Assembly: GCA_963847965.1 (NCBI GenBank)
Contig: CAWKCG010000026.1
Location: forward strand, 186,001-250,000
Direction of reading: 5' to 3'
DNA: 64,000 bases
DNA from: Palsa-504 sp963847965
GTDB taxonomy: Bacteria > Actinomycetota > Actinomycetes > Streptosporangiales > Streptosporangiaceae
How positions within the stretch are numbered: position 1 is the first letter of the stretch; each line of letters starts with the position of its first letter. The notes under the pieces were generated by a model. The model saw only the letters and a program-made list of their open reading frames with translations, had not been told where the DNA came from and searched no databases. The position numbers and the translations under genes are program-made. Shown here in pieces: positions 35,906 to 45,082 of this stretch.

Positions 35906-36741
35906 AGCACCAATCCTGCAACTATCCAGATCGCGAGCACCAGAGCGGTGCGTCCGTGCTCCCAGACGCCAGCGGGCTCCAGTGCGGCGGCGTGCTCCGG
36001 CAGGAAGACCGAGCGCATGCCCTGCCCCATCCACTTCAGCGGGAACAACGAAGCCACGTCCTTCATCCAGCCGGGCACGTCGTTGAACGGCACGTACACC
36101 CCGGAGATGAACTGGAGCACGGTGAACGGCAGGCTGATCACCGGCGCGGCACTCGCCGCCGATCTCGGCAGGCTGCTGGCCGCGATGCCCAGCAGAGAGC
36201 AGGCCGCCGTGCCGAGCAGAAACACCCAGGCGAACGTCCACCACCGGCCGGGCGAGGAGGGCAGGTGCAGGTGGTAGAAGGCGACGCCGACCGCCATCAG
36301 CAGCACCGTCTCCGCGACCGTGCACACCATGACCTGGATGACCTTGCCCATGAAGTAGGCCGAACGCGGCATCGGCGTTCCCGACAGGCGCTTGAGCATC
36401 CCGTCCTCGCGCTCGGTGGCGATCCCGATGGCCAGGTACTGAAAGGTCGTCGCCATGATCCCGCCCGCGATCATGCCGGCGGTGAACAGCTGCCCCACGG
36501 TGACGCCGCGGGCCGCGGCCTGGCCGCCGAAGATAGACCCGAGCAGGACGAGGAGGATGGACGGCAGCCCGAAGATGAACGCGACCGCCATCTTGTCCCG
36601 GAAGAACGCCTTAACCTCGACTCCGCCCCGGGCCAGGCCGAGCGGCCACACGCCGGGCAAGGCGGCGGCCTGCTTCGCCACCGCCGCGGATACGCCCGGT
36701 GCCTCCGCCTCGGCTAGCGTGGCGCTACGGTTCCCGACCAT
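35869..36741 (-). CDS. ABC-2 type exporter permease
   Basis: A 290-residue membrane protein with six helices, including AVAFIFGLPSILLVLLGSIF, MIAGGIMATTFQYLAIGIAT and LPFTVLQFISGVYVPF. The motif EREDGMLKRLSGTPMPRSAY is typical of ABC-2 permeases in drug or peptide export. It overlaps the ATPase gene by 17 nt. The N-terminal 45 residues are cytoplasmic and Ala-rich. Confidence 0.92.
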   Translation of the reverse strand: MVGNRSATLAEAEAPGVSAAVAKQAAALPGVWPLGLARGGVEVKAFFRDKMAVAFIFGLPSILLVLLGSIFGGQAAARGVTVGQLFTAGMIAGGIMATTFQYLAIGIATEREDGMLKRLSGTPMPRSAYFMGKVIQVMVCTVAETVLLMAVGVAFYHLHLPSSPGRWWTFAWVFLLGTAACSLLGIAASSLPRSAASAAPVISLPFTVLQFISGVYVPFNDVPGWMKDVASLFPLKWMGQGMRSVFLPEHAAALEPAGVWEHGRTALVLAIWIVAGLVLCTKTFRWQSRR

Positions 36742-37594
36742 GGCCAGCCTCCGTTATCAGGTCCAGGTAGATGTCTTCGAGCGACGGCCTGGTCACCGTG
36801 AGCCCGGGAACCTCCCCGCCGAACCGGCTGGCCAGCTCGGTCACCAGCCGGGTCGGCGTGGCCGTCTGCACGGTGGTGCGGCCGGGCGTATCTGGCTCGT
36901 CCCAGCCGACGTGGGCGTCGGCGGTGGCCCGGCCGCCGAGCGACCCGGGGTCGCCGGACGCGACGATGCGGCCGGCCGCGATGACCGCGATCCTGTCGGC
37001 CAGCGCCTCCGCCTCGTCCAGGTAGTGCGTGGTCAGCAGGATCGTGGTCCCGTCTGTCCGCAGCCCCCTGATCAGCTCCCAGAACTGGCGGCGCGCTTCC
37101 GGGTCGAAGCCCGTGGTCGGCTCGTCGAGGAAGAGCAGCTCGGGCCGGCCGACGATGCCGAGCGCGACGTCCAGTCTGCGGGTCTGACCGCCGGACAGGT
37201 TGACGATCCGTGACCGCGCCTTGGCGGTGAGCCCGACCAGCTCGATGGCCTCCTCCGGCTTGCGCGGGCTGGGGTAGAACGAGGCGAAGTGCCGGACCAT
37301 CTCGGTCACGGTGAGCTCCGGGCCCTTACTGGCCAGCTGAAGGACGATGCCGATCCTCGCCCGCCACGCCCGGCTGGCGCGCGCCGGGTCGTGGCCGAGC
37401 ACCGCCACCGTGCCCCGGTCCCGCTGGCGGAATCCCTCGAGGATCTCCACGGTCGTGGTCTTGCCCGCGCCGTTCGGGCCGAGCAGGGCGAATACCTCGC
37501 CGCAGGCGATGTCCAGGTCAATGCCGTCGACCGCCATGACGTCCGGGTAGCTCTTGCGCAGGTCCCTGACCATCACCGCCGTGCTGGTGTCCAT
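36725..37594 (-). CDS. ABC transporter ATP-binding protein
   Basis: A 289-residue ATPase with Walker A LLGPNGAGKTTTVEIL, the Q loop, signature LSGGQTRRLDVALG, Walker B ELLFLDEPTTGFDP and H loop TTHYLDEAEALAD. It is of the DrrA type, with a C-terminal extension ending LEDIYLDLITEAG. Together with the permease it should export a small molecule. The operon order ATPase-permease-kinase-regulator resembles antibiotic-resistance exporters. Confidence 0.95.
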   Translation of the reverse strand: MDTSTAVMVRDLRKSYPDVMAVDGIDLDIACGEVFALLGPNGAGKTTTVEILEGFRQRDRGTVAVLGHDPARASRAWRARIGIVLQLASKGPELTVTEMVRHFASFYPSPRKPEEAIELVGLTAKARSRIVNLSGGQTRRLDVALGIVGRPELLFLDEPTTGFDPEARRQFWELIRGLRTDGTTILLTTHYLDEAEALADRIAVIAAGRIVASGDPGSLGGRATADAHVGWDEPDTPGRTTVQTATPTRLVTELASRFGGEVPGLTVTRPSLEDIYLDLITEAGHGREP

Positions 37595-37652
37595 GCCCCC
37601 AAGTCTGGGCTCGGCGCAGGGAGCGGCGCGTCAGCCGACCCGCCACACCTGA

Positions 37653-37672
37653 TGTCCACCGTTCGGTGGACA
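37653..37672. promoter_or_regulatory. Dyad upstream of the ABC operon
   Basis: TGTCCACC-GTTC-GGTGGACA, an 8-bp perfect dyad 59 nt before the ATPase start. It is a candidate binding site for the operon's response regulator. Confidence 0.5.
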
Positions 37673-37680
37673 CGCTCACT

Positions 37681-37719
37681 CGCGTGCCCGGCCCCTCGCG
37701 AGGGGGGGCCGGACACGCG
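37681..37719 (-). terminator. GC-rich hairpin after the RHH gene
   Basis: CGCGTGCCCGGCCCCT pairs with AGGGGGGGCCGGACACGCG, with one mismatch and a small bulge. It lies 27 nt beyond the stop at 37746. Confidence 0.6.
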
Positions 37720-37745
37720 GCGCCTGGCTTGTCCCGTCCGGGGCC

Positions 37746-38000
37746 TCACGCGAATCGGACAAGCCGTATCTCTCCTGTCCAGTTATTCCGGACCATCACG
37801 TCGTGGCCGGCTCGCATCTGTTCGTCGAGGAACGCGTACGAGGTGATCGCGCGGTTGGTGAGATCAGTTGCGGACAGGTTCGTGTTTTTCTGCAGTCGGC
37901 GGAGCTGATCTGCCACCGACGGGATCAAGATGACCGTGATGTGCTCGCCTAGCGCGCGCGGCCAGCCGATGTGCCTGGCCAGGCTGGCGATCATGTTCAA
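37746..38000 (-). CDS. Small RHH-like protein
   Basis: An 84-residue protein. VILIPSVADQLRRLQKNTNL and SATDLTNRAITSYAFLDEQM form a strand and two helices of the ribbon-helix-helix type. The tail VMVRNNWTGEIRLVRF is common to small actinobacterial RHH proteins. A strong RBS (GGGAGG) precedes the ATG. There is no toxin gene next to it, so it may be a solitary regulator. Confidence 0.72.
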   Translation of the reverse strand: MNMIASLARHIGWPRALGEHITVILIPSVADQLRRLQKNTNLSATDLTNRAITSYAFLDEQMRAGHDVMVRNNWTGEIRLVRFA

Positions 38001-38329
38001 CCTCCCTTGGGAAGAACCCCCGTTAAACGTCAGATTTGTGACTTCGTGCTCTGGTACACCAGCCGGAGGCTGCTTGCTTAGCAGCTTCTTAGCCGTGTTT
38101 CCCCCTTCCTCTCGACATCACCCTACCCAGGTTTTTGCAGTAATACAACATCTAATAAGCAGTCTTTTGACACACATCTTACAGTGTAAGGTACGTGACT
38201 CTTCGTCACGAGGCAGGCCGGCTCAGGATGTGGCCGTTAGATCAGACGCAAACGGCCTCCCCTCGGGGAGGCCACTTGTAGGGGCCGGGAGCCGTGCCGG
38301 CTCCTGGCCTGGGCACCGCTGCCGTGCCG
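38001..38329. other. No recognisable gene
   Basis: The stretch is AT-rich around 38130-38200 and probably holds promoters, but no frame is credible. Confidence 0.45.
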
Positions 38330-38542
38330 TCAGGCAGCTGCTCCTGGCTGGCCGGGAGGTACGGTTCCCCTCGCGGTTACAGAGTCCTGGATCGGCACAA
38401 GCAGGATCGTCAGCTGAGCCGCCGCCGTCGGCGGCTCGTCGAAGGGCAACAGCATGAAGAAGCTGCTTTCGGCCTCGGCCGACCATCCGGCGGTCTCGTA
38501 GAGCATCTGCCGGATGGCTGGATTGCCATCCTGACAGCACAT
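38330..38542 (-). CDS. 70-aa hypothetical protein
   Basis: The ATG follows a good RBS (GGAGG, 7 nt). The protein reads MCCQDGNPAIRQMLYETAGW and SAEAESSFFMLLPFDEPPTA, then VLIP-type strands. It has a CC pair at the N-terminus and no family I know. It is divergent from the ROK gene and shares the inverted-repeat region with it, so it may be controlled by that regulator. Confidence 0.5.
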   Translation of the reverse strand: MCCQDGNPAIRQMLYETAGWSAEAESSFFMLLPFDEPPTAAAQLTILLVPIQDSVTARGTVPPGQPGAAA

Positions 38543-38601
38543 GGTGCCGCCTCCTGCCTTGCTGGTCGGCCCGGACGGTCCCCAGGCGTGTATTATGAAG
38601 A

Positions 38602-38692
38602 TACCCATGTGACATTCTGTCTGCAAGCCTTATGCTGTATGAAGTTCGGTATATATTTGAACGTCTAGTTTTCCTATCAAGTCACATGGGTA
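38602..38692. promoter_or_regulatory. 12-bp inverted repeat flanking the ROK promoter
   Basis: TACCCATGTGAC (38602-38613) and its exact complement GTCACATGGGTA (38681-38692) are 67 nt apart. The right arm contains the ROK ATG at 38686. The DNA between is AT-rich with GTTC...GAAC. Two distant operator half-sites that could loop would suit autoregulation. Confidence 0.7.
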
Positions 38693-40317
38693 CAACGGAC
38701 CTGTTGCGGTCACCGTGGGTTGCGAGAGGGGCGGCCCTGATGCAGCACGACCAGTTCCAGGAGTTGCTCGACGCGCTCGTCAAGCGGTCGGGCGTCGGCC
38801 AGGAGGTGCTGGGCGAGGTAATGGCGCGAACGTCCCTGCGGACCCCGGATGAGACGTCCCGCGTGGAGATCTCGGCGGGTAACCCGACCGCCCGCCGACC
38901 CGTCGACCAGCACGAAATCCCGCAGGGCACCGTCAGCAAGGCCGTGAAGGCCCTGATGGACGAGGGCCTCCTTGAGGACGGGGAGAAACTCCTGCGGAAC
39001 CCCGAGGGCCGCACCCTCTCACCGCTCCGCCTGGGCAGGCTATACGCCACGGCCGGGGTGAAGATCGCCCAGGCCGGGGAGCGGCCCAGGCACGTGACAA
39101 CGGCGCTGTTCGGCCTCGACAGCTCGCGAGTCCTCGGCACGGCACACGACGCTGCCGACAGCTGGGACCAGGCAGCTGACCTGATCCACCGGCACGTGAC
39201 GTCGCTCAAGAGCGCCTGCGATCGGGACCGGGCCAGCCTGGGGCTGCAACCGCTGCGGATGCTCGGAGTGGGTATAGAGCTGGGCGCGCCGGTCTACGGC
39301 GGTCAGATCATGCCGCTTTCGCGCGACCCGGCCAGGCAACCCGTTCCGCTGGCCGAGAAGCTGCACTGCCTGTTCCAGGCCGATCCGGGCTTCGGACGGC
39401 CCATCCCGGTGATAGTCGAGAACGACGTCAACGCCCTGACGGTACTGGCCATCCACCAGGTCCACTACACCGACCCGGACCTCGTGGTGGTCGGCGTCTT
39501 CAATGAGGGAGTCGGCGGCGGCCTGGTCATGGACGGCCGGCTGCGCCGGGGAGCCAACGGGCGCGCCATGGAGATAGGCCATCTGGCCGTCGGTTTTCCG
39601 CGGGGCGAGGATCCGGAGCAAGAACCGGATGGATCGGCGGCCGGCTTCGGGGCCCGCTGTCTTTGCGGCCAACTGGGCCATGTGAACACGCTCGCGACGC
39701 CGAGCCGCATCGTAGAAGAGTTCGGCGGGGGGACCCTGGAGCAGATCAGTGAGATCCGCGCCCGTGATGCGCAGTTCAAGCGAGCACAGGACGTATTCAG
39801 GCGTGCCGGTACCGCGCTCGGCCGGGCCCTGGCGCACGTCAGCAACACCGTCAACCCGAGCTGGATCGTCATGTACCTGCCGCCCGCCCTGGTTGACGCT
39901 GACGACAGGCCGGATACGGCCGGTGCCGCTTATCTCACCGCCGTGAGGACTGAGACCTGCCGCGCGTTCGCGGCCAGTGACGAGCCCGCCTACCTGAGGA
40001 TCCGCCCGTTTCCCCCGGACCCGCATGATGTCGCGCTGCTGGTGGCACGAGCGGCCGCGGTGTGCGTGCTCGAAAGCTTCATAGAGCACGCGCTGCGGCT
40101 CGACGGCTGCAAGCCAGGACCCAGGCGTGGCAATCAGCCTCCGGCCGGCCCGCTTGACGGCGCCCCTGCTCGGGGTCTACCATCGCCAGCACAGCCAGAA
40201 GCTGTAAATTTACTGCTTAATAACTGCTTCTTTACCAGTAATTTACTGTTGATTTGCTGGTTTTTAGCTGCTATATTTGTGCTGAAGGAAGGAGAGCCGG
40301 CAGTCAGGTGCTGTTAA
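38686..40317 (+). CDS. ROK-family regulator with unusual hydrophobic tail
   Basis: About 543 residues. An N-terminal winged helix (GTVSKAVKALMDEGLLEDGE) is followed by an actin-like ROK domain. The ROK domain has IPVIVENDVNALTVLAIH, FNEGVGGGLVMDGRLRRGAN and EIGHLAVGF. The zinc motif reads ARCLCGQLGHVNTLATP, whereas the family has CxCGxxGCxE, so one Cys is His here. The end is odd: after a Pro-rich linker comes LLLNNCFFTSNLLLICWFLA, encoded by AT-rich DNA, a possible membrane helix. ATG 38686 or 38740 are both possible starts. Confidence 0.82.
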   Translation: MGTTDLLRSPWVARGAALMQHDQFQELLDALVKRSGVGQEVLGEVMARTSLRTPDETSRVEISAGNPTARRPVDQHEIPQGTVSKAVKALMDEGLLEDGEKLLRNPEGRTLSPLRLGRLYATAGVKIAQAGERPRHVTTALFGLDSSRVLGTAHDAADSWDQAADLIHRHVTSLKSACDRDRASLGLQPLRMLGVGIELGAPVYGGQIMPLSRDPARQPVPLAEKLHCLFQADPGFGRPIPVIVENDVNALTVLAIHQVHYTDPDLVVVGVFNEGVGGGLVMDGRLRRGANGRAMEIGHLAVGFPRGEDPEQEPDGSAAGFGARCLCGQLGHVNTLATPSRIVEEFGGGTLEQISEIRARDAQFKRAQDVFRRAGTALGRALAHVSNTVNPSWIVMYLPPALVDADDRPDTAGAAYLTAVRTETCRAFAASDEPAYLRIRPFPPDPHDVALLVARAAAVCVLESFIEHALRLDGCKPGPRRGNQPPAGPLDGAPARGLPSPAQPEAVNLLLNNCFFTSNLLLICWFLAAIFVLKEGEPAVRCC

Positions 40318-40348
40318 GGAAGCAGCATCCTGCTGCTGCTATCAGCAC

Positions 40349-41164
40349 ATGACCACCATCCCAGACGCAATGCCGCCCATCAGCCGGGGCAGCCCAGAAG
40401 GCCGCTACATGGCAGGGCATGGGAAGCCGGTGTACCGGCATGTCACTGATCTGCAGGACCAGAAGGCGGCCGCGGCCGCCAAGGCCGAGGAGTCCCAGGC
40501 CACCCTGGAGCGTGCCGAAGGCACCGACAGGGAACTGAGGGAGAACCACCGCGGCGGCGACCGTTCCTGGCTGCTGCGGTTGATCATCGTCGTCGCGATC
40601 CTGGCCGAGGCCGTCACCGCCTACGTGGCCATGGAGGCCCTGGTCGCCACCCAGACGCTGGCCGTCGGGCTGGCCGGGCTGGCCGCCCTGATCGGCGCCG
40701 GGATGGCCTGCGCCCTGGCCAACCGCCGCCTCAACCGGCTCCCCGTGGCCACCGCGGCGCGGATCATTGAGGGGGCCTTCGTGGCCGTCCTGACCGTGCT
40801 TCGGTACGCGAGCCTCCACATTCAGGGCGCTGGCGTCGTCACGGCGGCCGGTGCCGCCATGCTGGCCGCCCTGATCAGCGCGCTCGGGCTACTCGGGATC
40901 GAGGAGATCGTCGTCGAGACCCGCACCTTCGCCCTGTTCCTCAGCACGCTGCAGGTGTCCTGGAGGCGCCGGAGGTGCGCGGCCGCTACGGCGCGCCTGG
41001 CCAGCATCCAGGCCAGGATCAAGGCGACGACCGGCAAGCTGCAGCAGCACTTCCTCGACTTCCTGCTAAAGGTCGAGGGGCTTCCGCTCGATGAGGCGCG
41101 GCTGCGAGCCGCGGCGCTCAGGGCCGCGCTCACCGAGGCCGGCGATGACCATGACGCGCCTTAG
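40349..41164 (+). CDS. Four-helix membrane protein with coiled coil
   Basis: A 271-residue protein. After a charged helix (LQDQKAAAAAKAEESQATLE) come four membrane segments: LLRLIIVVAILAEAVTAYVA; LAVGLAGLAALIGAGMACAL; GAFVAVLTVLRYASLHIQGA; MLAALISALGLLGIEEIVVE. The C-terminal third is a coiled coil (AATARLASIQARIKATTGKL) with a leucine-rich end. I do not recognise the family. It overlaps the lipoprotein gene by 20 nt, so the two proteins probably work together at the membrane. Confidence 0.8.
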   Translation: MTTIPDAMPPISRGSPEGRYMAGHGKPVYRHVTDLQDQKAAAAAKAEESQATLERAEGTDRELRENHRGGDRSWLLRLIIVVAILAEAVTAYVAMEALVATQTLAVGLAGLAALIGAGMACALANRRLNRLPVATAARIIEGAFVAVLTVLRYASLHIQGAGVVTAAGAAMLAALISALGLLGIEEIVVETRTFALFLSTLQVSWRRRRCAAATARLASIQARIKATTGKLQQHFLDFLLKVEGLPLDEARLRAAALRAALTEAGDDHDAP

Positions 41165-42341
41165 GGGGCGCGCCGCGGCGGCCATGCTCCTGGCCGCCGC
41201 AGTGGTCGCCGCGGCCGGGTGCTCATCGATCCTGGACCTGGTCCCGGTGGCGACCGTAGCGTCGCGCTGCGCCGACCCGCACGGGATGGTGCTGATCATC
41301 GGAGCGCACCGGGACGCACCCGAACCGTCGCTGGACCCCACCCTGGTGTGCCAGCTAACCGCCGCGATCCGCGCCGGGGAACCGGTGCAGATCGTGGTGG
41401 CCTCGGGCCAGCCCCGCCTGATCACCCTGCACCTGGAGAGCGTGAAGGGCGGCACGCTCGCCCAGCAGAAGTCAAACCGCGTTCAGGCAGACGTGCAGCG
41501 CGCCGAGGCCGTGATCGCCGCCGCCCGCCCGGATTCTGCGGGCATCGACGACCTAGAGGCGCTCTCGGTCGCGGCCGACGCCGCCCGCACCGCCGGCGAC
41601 CCGCACGCCGAGCTGGTGCTGATCGACTCCGGCCTCGACGACCGCGGTGCCCTGGCCTTCACCGAGCCCGGGATGATCGCGGCATCCCCGGCCGAGGTCG
41701 TCCAGCAGCTCACGGCATCGGGTAACCGGCCTGACCTGGCCGGCTTTACCGTCCTGCTCGTCGGCATGGGTTACACCGCCCCGCCGCAAGCTCCGCTGTC
41801 GGCCAAGTGGCGGGCCAACGTCACCCAGATCTGGGTCGCCGTCGTGACGTCGGCTGGGGCCACGGCCGAAGTTACCCCGCAGCCCGGAGGGGGACCGTCG
41901 ATCAACACCGACGAGCCCGTCCGCACGGTGCCCGTGCCATCCACCCAGTCAGTCAGGCTGCACGAGGGGACCACGATCGTCTACACGCAGGAGTCACCGG
42001 TCAGATTCGAGCCCAACACCACGGTCTTCATCGACCCGGCTGAGGCACTACAAGCGCTGACCCCGATCGCCCGCTGGCTGGCCGCGAACCCGTCCCGCCA
42101 CGCGCGGCTGGAGGGCACAACCGCTGACGTCGGCCCCATGTCCGGCCAGATAGCGCTGTCCAAGCTACGGGCCGAGCACGTCCGCGCCGAGCTGATCGCC
42201 CTGGGAGCCTCTCCCGGGCAGATCTCGACCACCGGAGTCGGAAGCAACTTCCCCCAGTTCAGACCGGACCGGAATGCCTCAGGGATCCTGCTCGCGGGCC
42301 CGGCGGCGCTCAACCGGTCGGTCCGCATCACACTGAATTGA
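41145..42341 (+). CDS. Lipoprotein with C-terminal OmpA-like domain
   Basis: A 398-residue protein. The signal peptide has MTRLRGRAAAAMLLAAAVVA and lipobox AAGC, with Cys near residue 26. The middle (about 40-260) is an unknown domain. The C-terminal 100 residues follow the OmpA/MotB peptidoglycan-binding pattern: a beta strand VRFEPNTTVFIDP, a helix ALQALTPIARWLAANP, LSKLRAEHVRAELIALG, and ITTTGVGS-type ending ISTTGVGSNFPQF. The typical Asp/Arg pair that binds meso-diaminopimelate is weak. It could anchor the envelope to the membrane partner encoded upstream. Confidence 0.85.
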   Translation: MTMTRLRGRAAAAMLLAAAVVAAAGCSSILDLVPVATVASRCADPHGMVLIIGAHRDAPEPSLDPTLVCQLTAAIRAGEPVQIVVASGQPRLITLHLESVKGGTLAQQKSNRVQADVQRAEAVIAAARPDSAGIDDLEALSVAADAARTAGDPHAELVLIDSGLDDRGALAFTEPGMIAASPAEVVQQLTASGNRPDLAGFTVLLVGMGYTAPPQAPLSAKWRANVTQIWVAVVTSAGATAEVTPQPGGGPSINTDEPVRTVPVPSTQSVRLHEGTTIVYTQESPVRFEPNTTVFIDPAEALQALTPIARWLAANPSRHARLEGTTADVGPMSGQIALSKLRAEHVRAELIALGASPGQISTTGVGSNFPQFRPDRNASGILLAGPAALNRSVRITLN

Positions 42342-42368
42342 ACTCACGGCGCTGGCCTTGCCTCGCGC

Positions 42369-42383
42369 ACCCCAAAACAGAGG
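42369..42383. promoter_or_regulatory. CCCCAAAA motif, copy 1
   Basis: ACCCCAAAACAGAGG resembles two copies at 46280-46331. It lies in the 130-bp gap before the PAS kinase. Confidence 0.35.
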
Positions 42384-42472
42384 TAATGGCTGAGGCGCGT
42401 ATGCGGGTATCGCTATGACGTGGCGTAGGCCTAAATTGACCCAGAGTTGCTGGACGGGAAGCAGGTGAATCC

Positions 42473-45082
42473 ATGTCGGCAGCGCAGTCATACTCGGTCA
42501 CCGCCGGGTGGCCGGGAAGCTTTGAGCAGCATCTCGCGGCGATCGTGGAGAACTCCGACGACGCGATCGTGTCCAAGGACCTGGAGGGCAGGATCCTGTA
42601 CTGGAACGACGCCGCGACCCGGATGTACGGCTACACCGCCGAAGAGGCAACCGGCCAGCCGATCGAGATCGTGATCCCGGACGACCCGGAGCGGCGGCGA
42701 GAGGAACTCGGCATCCGGGCGCGGATCGGGCGGGGCGAGCGGATCGAGCACTACGAGACGATCCGCCGCCACAAGGACGGCGCCGAGCTTGAGGTCTCGC
42801 TGTCGATCTCCCCGGTGCGCGACGCCTCGGGCCGGGTGGTGGCGGCCGTGGGCTTCGCGCGGGACATCTCCGACCGGCGGGTGCTCGAGTCCGCGCAGTA
42901 CCTGGCGGCGATCGTGGAGAACTCCGACGACGCCATCGTGTCCATCGACCTGGACGGCAGGATCTTGTCCTGGAACGACGCCGCGACCCGGATGTACGGC
43001 TACACCGCCGACGAGGCCACCGGCCAGCCGATCGAGATCGTGATCCCGGACGACCCCGAACGGCGCCAAGAAGAACTCGGCATCCGGGCCCGGATCGCGC
43101 GAGGCGAGCGGATCGAGCACAACGAGACCGAACGCCGCCGCAAGGACGGCACCCGGTTCCCGGTATCGCTGTCGATCTCCCCGGTACGCGACACGTTTAG
43201 CCGGATCGTAGCGGCGGCCACGTCGGCGCGGGATATTTCCCAGCGCCGGGTGCTTGAGTCCGCACAGCACCAGGCGGCGATCGTGGAGAACTCCGACGAC
43301 GCCATCGTGTCCAAGGACCTGGACGGCAGGATCTTGTCCTGGAACGACGCCGCGACCCGGATGTACGGCTACACCGCCGACGAGGCCACCGGCCAGCCGA
43401 TCGACATCGTGATCCTGGACGACCCCGAACGGCGCCAAGAAGAACTCGGCATCCGGGCCCGGATCGCGCGGGGCGAGCGGATCGAGCACTACGAGACCGA
43501 ACGCCGGCGCAAGGACGGCACCCGGTTCCCGGTATCGCTGTCGATCTCCCCGGTACGCGACGCCTCGGGCCGCATCGTGGCGGCGGCCGGATTCGCCCGT
43601 GACGTGACCGAACAGCGCCGCGCGATCCAGTCCACCGAATTCCAGGCGGCGATCGTGGAGAACTCCGACGACGCCATCGTGTCCAAGGATCTGGTCGGCC
43701 GGATCTTGTCCTGGAACGACGCCGCGACCCGGATGTACGGCTACACCGCCGAGGAGGCGATCGGGCAGCCGATCGACATCGTGATCCTGGACGACCCCGA
43801 GCGCTGCCAAGAAGAACTCGGCATCCGGGCCCGGATCGCGCGGGGCGAGCGGATCGAGCACTACGAGACCGAACGCCGGCGCAAGGACGGCACCCGGTTC
43901 CCGGTATCGCTGTCGATCTCCCCGGTACGCGACGCCTCGGGCCGCATCGTGGCGGCGGCCGGGTTCGCCCGTGACATCTCCGACCGGCGGGTACTGGAAT
44001 CCGCGCAGTACCACGCGGCGATCGTGGAGAACTCCGACGACGCCATCGTGTCCATCGACCTGGACGGCAGGATCCTGTCCTGGAACGACGCCGCTAGGCG
44101 GATGTACGGCTACACCGCCGAGGAGGCGATCGGCCGGCGAATCGACATCGTGATCCCGGAGGACAAGGCCAAGCGCCAGGAGGAACTCGACATCCGGGCC
44201 CGGATAGCCCGCGGCGAGCAGATCAAGCACTACGAGACGACCCGCCGGCGCAAAGACGGCGCTGTCTTCCAGGTCTCGGTGTCGATCTCCCCGGTGCGCG
44301 ATGCTTCGGGCCGGATCGTGGCGGCGGCCGGGTTCGCGCGCGACATCTCCGACCGCAAGAGGCTCGAGGCCGAGAAGCGGCGGGCGACCGGCTTCCTGAC
44401 CAGCTTTGCCAACTTCAGCGCGCATGACTTCAAGACGCCGATGCAGCACATCCTGTGGGATTCACAGGCAGCGCTCGATTCCCTGGACGCATCCGATCCA
44501 GCGGACGTGCGGAGGAAACTGGAGCGGATCGCCACGACGTCACGGTGGATGCAGACCAGAACCGACGGGCTGCTGGCGGCCTCGGGCCTGAGCCAGGGCA
44601 AGAACCCGCCCAGGGAACGAGTGTCATCACAGCAGGCGTTCGATGAGGCGCACCGGACGCTGGCCGAGGAGGACCAGTTCGTGCAGCGCGCCACCGTGAC
44701 CAGCGAGCCATTGCCCGAGGTGGTGTCCAACGAGGTCCTGCTCGGGTTCCTGTTCCGTAACCTGCTGGAGAACGCCTGCAAGTACGGCCGGGTGGACGTC
44801 CCGGTGACGGTGCGCGTATCGGCCGAGCGCATCAACAGCACGTGGCAGTTCTCGATCGAGGATAACGGCCGGGGCATTTCGCCAGACAAGCTGGAATCAA
44901 TATTTGAGGCGGGCGTGCGGGGAGAGAATGTCAGTTCCGACGAGCCGGGATCCGGGATCGGATTGCACTTCTGCCGCACGATAATCGGCTGGCATCAGGG
45001 AAGGATATGGGCGGAATCTGGCCCGGAACCAGGCTCAACGTTCAAATTCACCATCCCAGACCTACGGGCAGGAAATGGCTAA
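42473..45082 (+). CDS. Histidine kinase with five tandem PAS domains
   Basis: An 869-residue soluble kinase. Five PAS/PAC units start near residues 19, 142, 265, 389 and 512. Each begins AAIVENSDDAIVS and contains WNDAATRMYGYTA and RRRKDGTRFPVSLSISPVRD or close variants. The dimerisation helix has NFSAHDFKTPMQH (phospho-His about 651). The ATPase domain shows LLENACKYG, EDNGRGISPDKLE and GSGIGLHFCRT. This form matches phytochrome-type kinases without the bilin domain. The stop overlaps the response-regulator start, so the pair is coupled. The ligand is unknown. Confidence 0.92.
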   Translation: MSAAQSYSVTAGWPGSFEQHLAAIVENSDDAIVSKDLEGRILYWNDAATRMYGYTAEEATGQPIEIVIPDDPERRREELGIRARIGRGERIEHYETIRRHKDGAELEVSLSISPVRDASGRVVAAVGFARDISDRRVLESAQYLAAIVENSDDAIVSIDLDGRILSWNDAATRMYGYTADEATGQPIEIVIPDDPERRQEELGIRARIARGERIEHNETERRRKDGTRFPVSLSISPVRDTFSRIVAAATSARDISQRRVLESAQHQAAIVENSDDAIVSKDLDGRILSWNDAATRMYGYTADEATGQPIDIVILDDPERRQEELGIRARIARGERIEHYETERRRKDGTRFPVSLSISPVRDASGRIVAAAGFARDVTEQRRAIQSTEFQAAIVENSDDAIVSKDLVGRILSWNDAATRMYGYTAEEAIGQPIDIVILDDPERCQEELGIRARIARGERIEHYETERRRKDGTRFPVSLSISPVRDASGRIVAAAGFARDISDRRVLESAQYHAAIVENSDDAIVSIDLDGRILSWNDAARRMYGYTAEEAIGRRIDIVIPEDKAKRQEELDIRARIARGEQIKHYETTRRRKDGAVFQVSVSISPVRDASGRIVAAAGFARDISDRKRLEAEKRRATGFLTSFANFSAHDFKTPMQHILWDSQAALDSLDASDPADVRRKLERIATTSRWMQTRTDGLLAASGLSQGKNPPRERVSSQQAFDEAHRTLAEEDQFVQRATVTSEPLPEVVSNEVLLGFLFRNLLENACKYGRVDVPVTVRVSAERINSTWQFSIEDNGRGISPDKLESIFEAGVRGENVSSDEPGSGIGLHFCRTIIGWHQGRIWAESGPEPGSTFKFTIPDLRAGNG
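42536..44383 (+). repeat. Five PAS-coding tandem repeats of about 369 bp
   Basis: Matching positions are 42536, 42905, 43274, 43646 and 44015, so the periods are 369, 369, 372 and 369. Long runs are identical at DNA level between units, including at third codon positions, which points to recent duplication or gene conversion. Confidence 0.92.

Noticed and set aside
42488..44449. Minus-strand frame of 653 codons with repeats
   Set aside because: It reflects the PAS repeats of the kinase on the plus strand.
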